Shown: piece by piece, positions 5,243-6,352 of the stretch
Layout of the letters: the number at the start of each line of letters is the position of its first letter
How positions within the stretch are numbered: the first letter of the stretch is position 1
NCBI GenBank assembly: GCA_012511995.1
Contig: JAAZFA010000213.1
Span: forward strand, 1 to 6,352
Source of the DNA: Thermoproteota archaeon
GTDB taxonomy: Archaea > Thermoproteota > Bathyarchaeia > Bathyarchaeales > Bathycorpusculaceae
Direction of reading: 5' to 3'
Length of the DNA: 6,352 nucleotides
The notes under the pieces: generated by a model
The model's database searches: none
Told to the model about the DNA's origin: nothing
Seen by the model: the letters and a program-made list of their open reading frames with translations, nothing else
Translations under genes and position numbers: made by a program

Positions 5243-6004
5243 TTAATCAACCTCCATTTTACGAGTAAAGTAAACAAACGACGCAGTTAGCGCAATAGCC
5301 GTTATCAGAAGGGGAAGCGCTATCGAAACCGTTACTTGTTCTACCGTAACAGGCTTATCAACAACCATACCAAAGATGCTAACGTTGGGATGCGTTAATT
5401 GTTCGAAATACCCAAAAATATACCTGAACCTTCCACTAGATGTGAAATAACTGCGAGCGTCAAAAGCATTATCAAGCCCCAGGACCAAGAGAAAGGAAAC
5501 TAGAATCGACATTAATTCACTTTTAGACACCATTGAAATACAAACGGAAATAGTGCAGACTAACAGCAAATGCAGAAACATGTTAAACAGTGAAACGTAA
5601 AACATGGGTTCTAACAGGCTAAGGGAGCTAAGATACAGATTTAACGTGAAAGCCGATGCGTAGGCAACGAAAACTATCAAGGTGAGCGCAATTACTTTTG
5701 AAATAAAAATCTGCCATCGCTTAACGGGGTAAGACAGCATTCTTTTAAGTTCGCCTCTTCCGAGGCTACCTGCAAAGCTATGGGAGAACAAAGTGCTTGC
5801 AACAAGGGTCAGAATAAGAAAGATGGTACTTGCTCCAGAATATAGGTTGAGATAGCTATTGGCTAACGTCCAGGCATAGGACGATTGAACCAGAACTGCA
5901 AAAATCGCCGACGCCACAATCAGCGAAAGTATGGGTAGATTTAGGCAGCTTTCAATTTCCCAAAGGATCAATCGGAAAAAAGTTCTGGGCTTTGCTTTGC
6001 TCAT
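5243..6004 (-). CDS. ABC-2-type transporter permease
   Basis: The 253-residue integral membrane protein has six predicted segments, near 22-40, 58-77, 100-125, 133-158, 163-178 and 223-246. The cytoplasmic loop GSLGRGELKRMLSYPVKR (79-96) matches the ABC-2 permease signature seen in exporters of drugs, polysaccharides or peptides. It overlaps the ATPase gene by four bases (ATGA at 6001-6004) and has GGAGAG eight bases before its ATG, inside the ATPase codons. With the fusion permease it may form a heterodimeric channel driven by one ATPase type. Its last codons (Met-Glu-Val-Asp) contain the SD of the following gene. The exact transported molecule cannot be inferred. Confidence 0.85.
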   Translation of the reverse strand: MSKAKPRTFFRLILWEIESCLNLPILSLIVASAIFAVLVQSSYAWTLANSYLNLYSGASTIFLILTLVASTLFSHSFAGSLGRGELKRMLSYPVKRWQIFISKVIALTLIVFVAYASAFTLNLYLSSLSLLEPMFYVSLFNMFLHLLLVCTISVCISMVSKSELMSILVSFLLVLGLDNAFDARSYFTSSGRFRYIFGYFEQLTHPNVSIFGMVVDKPVTVEQVTVSIALPLLITAIALTASFVYFTRKMEVD

Positions 6005-6351
6005 CTTGGTTTCTCTCCAACAGTTTGCGTATAAATCTCTTCAAGAGTTCCCAGCATCTGTTGGAAGCTTTTCAGCCGTAACTTTAGTCCTGAGGCTATT
6101 TGGGGTATTTCTTCACTGAACACCTCAGGATTGTTCACCTTGCAAAATACTTTGTCGTTCTCTACCCAGACCCTATCGACAGCGCTTAATTTTTGAACTG
6201 CTTCGGCAAAAAGTTGAGGATTAGATACTTCAATCTTGTAGATGCTTGCAGAATACTTCTCCGTCAGGTTGCCCATGTAGCCTTGGTCAACGATTTTTCC
6301 AGAATCAATTATTATAAGCCAGTCGCAGATTTTCTCCAAGTCACTAAGAAT
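6001..6351 (-). CDS. ABC transporter ATP-binding protein, C-terminal part (cut by window edge)
   Basis: Only the last 116 or so codons lie in the window; the frame is open to the right edge. The visible part begins ILSDLEKICDWLIIID-SGKIV. This is the usual sequence just after the H-loop histidine of ABC ATPases, so Walker A, signature and Walker B motifs lie beyond the window. After the GKIVDQG strand comes an accessory C-terminal domain of about 85 residues. It ends GTLEEIYTQTVGE, the common 'LEEIF' ending of ATPases that work with ABC-2 permeases. The TTG at 6339 is not the real start. It is the first visible gene of the leftward operon, and its promoter is outside the window. Confidence 0.88.
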   Translation of the reverse strand: MLSDLEKICDWLIIIDSGKIVDQGYMGNLTEKYSASIYKIEVSNPQLFAEAVQKLSAVDRVWVENDKVFCKVNNPEVFSEEIPQIASGLKLRLKSFQQMLGTLEEIYTQTVGEKPR

Positions 6352-6352
6352 A

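Noticed and set aside
1..6352. CRISPR array, insertion sequence or other direct-repeat array
   Set aside because: No regularly spaced repeats, terminal inverted repeats or transposase-like frame is present.

Overview
The window looks archaeal. Putative promoters carry TATA/BRE-like boxes about 25 nt ahead of plausible transcript starts. Genes end in U-rich tracts rather than classic hairpin terminators. Start codons include GTG and TTG, preceded by GGAGG-type Shine-Dalgarno (SD) sites, the tRNA gene encodes its own CCA, and the secreted proteins carry N-X-S/T sequons. A Bathyarchaeia-like member of the Thermoproteota is my best guess, from the general feel of the proteins only; nothing here fixes the lineage.

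Left part, plus strand. A complete tRNA-Arg(GCG) gene (16-94) is followed by an oligo-T terminator. Next comes a promoter-hairpin-T-run arrangement (184-302) that may be an undescribed small RNA. A palindromic TTGTATACAA element with an adjacent TATA box (304-332) then leads into two tandem, overlapping paralogous genes (386-1321 and 1309-2283). Their products are unrecognised surface proteins, each with a signal peptide, an extracytoplasmic domain of about 250 residues, and one C-terminal membrane anchor with a basic tail.

Middle part. A 450-base gap starts with a strong U-rich terminator and holds a possible 36-codon minus-strand ORF with a good SD. It ends in a second copy of the TTGTATACAA/TACAA-N-TTGT promoter. 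That promoter serves a small secreted Gly/Ser/Tyr-rich protein (2778-3143) whose signal-peptide start lies in another frame, so one base appears to be missing near 2743-2762. All three secreted proteins end their signal peptides in IPAV(T/S)A, and two of the three share the promoter element, which suggests a small co-regulated cell-surface/secreted group.

Right part, minus strand. A tightly packed ABC-2-type transporter operon is transcribed leftward: the C-terminal part of an ATPase (cut by the window edge), a six-segment permease, a second permease fused to an N-terminal membrane-anchored beta-rich ectodomain, and a stand-alone copy of that ectodomain. Adjacent genes overlap, abut or lie within about 15 bases of one another. 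It converges on the small secreted gene across a bidirectional U-tract/hairpin. The transport substrate cannot be read from the sequence.
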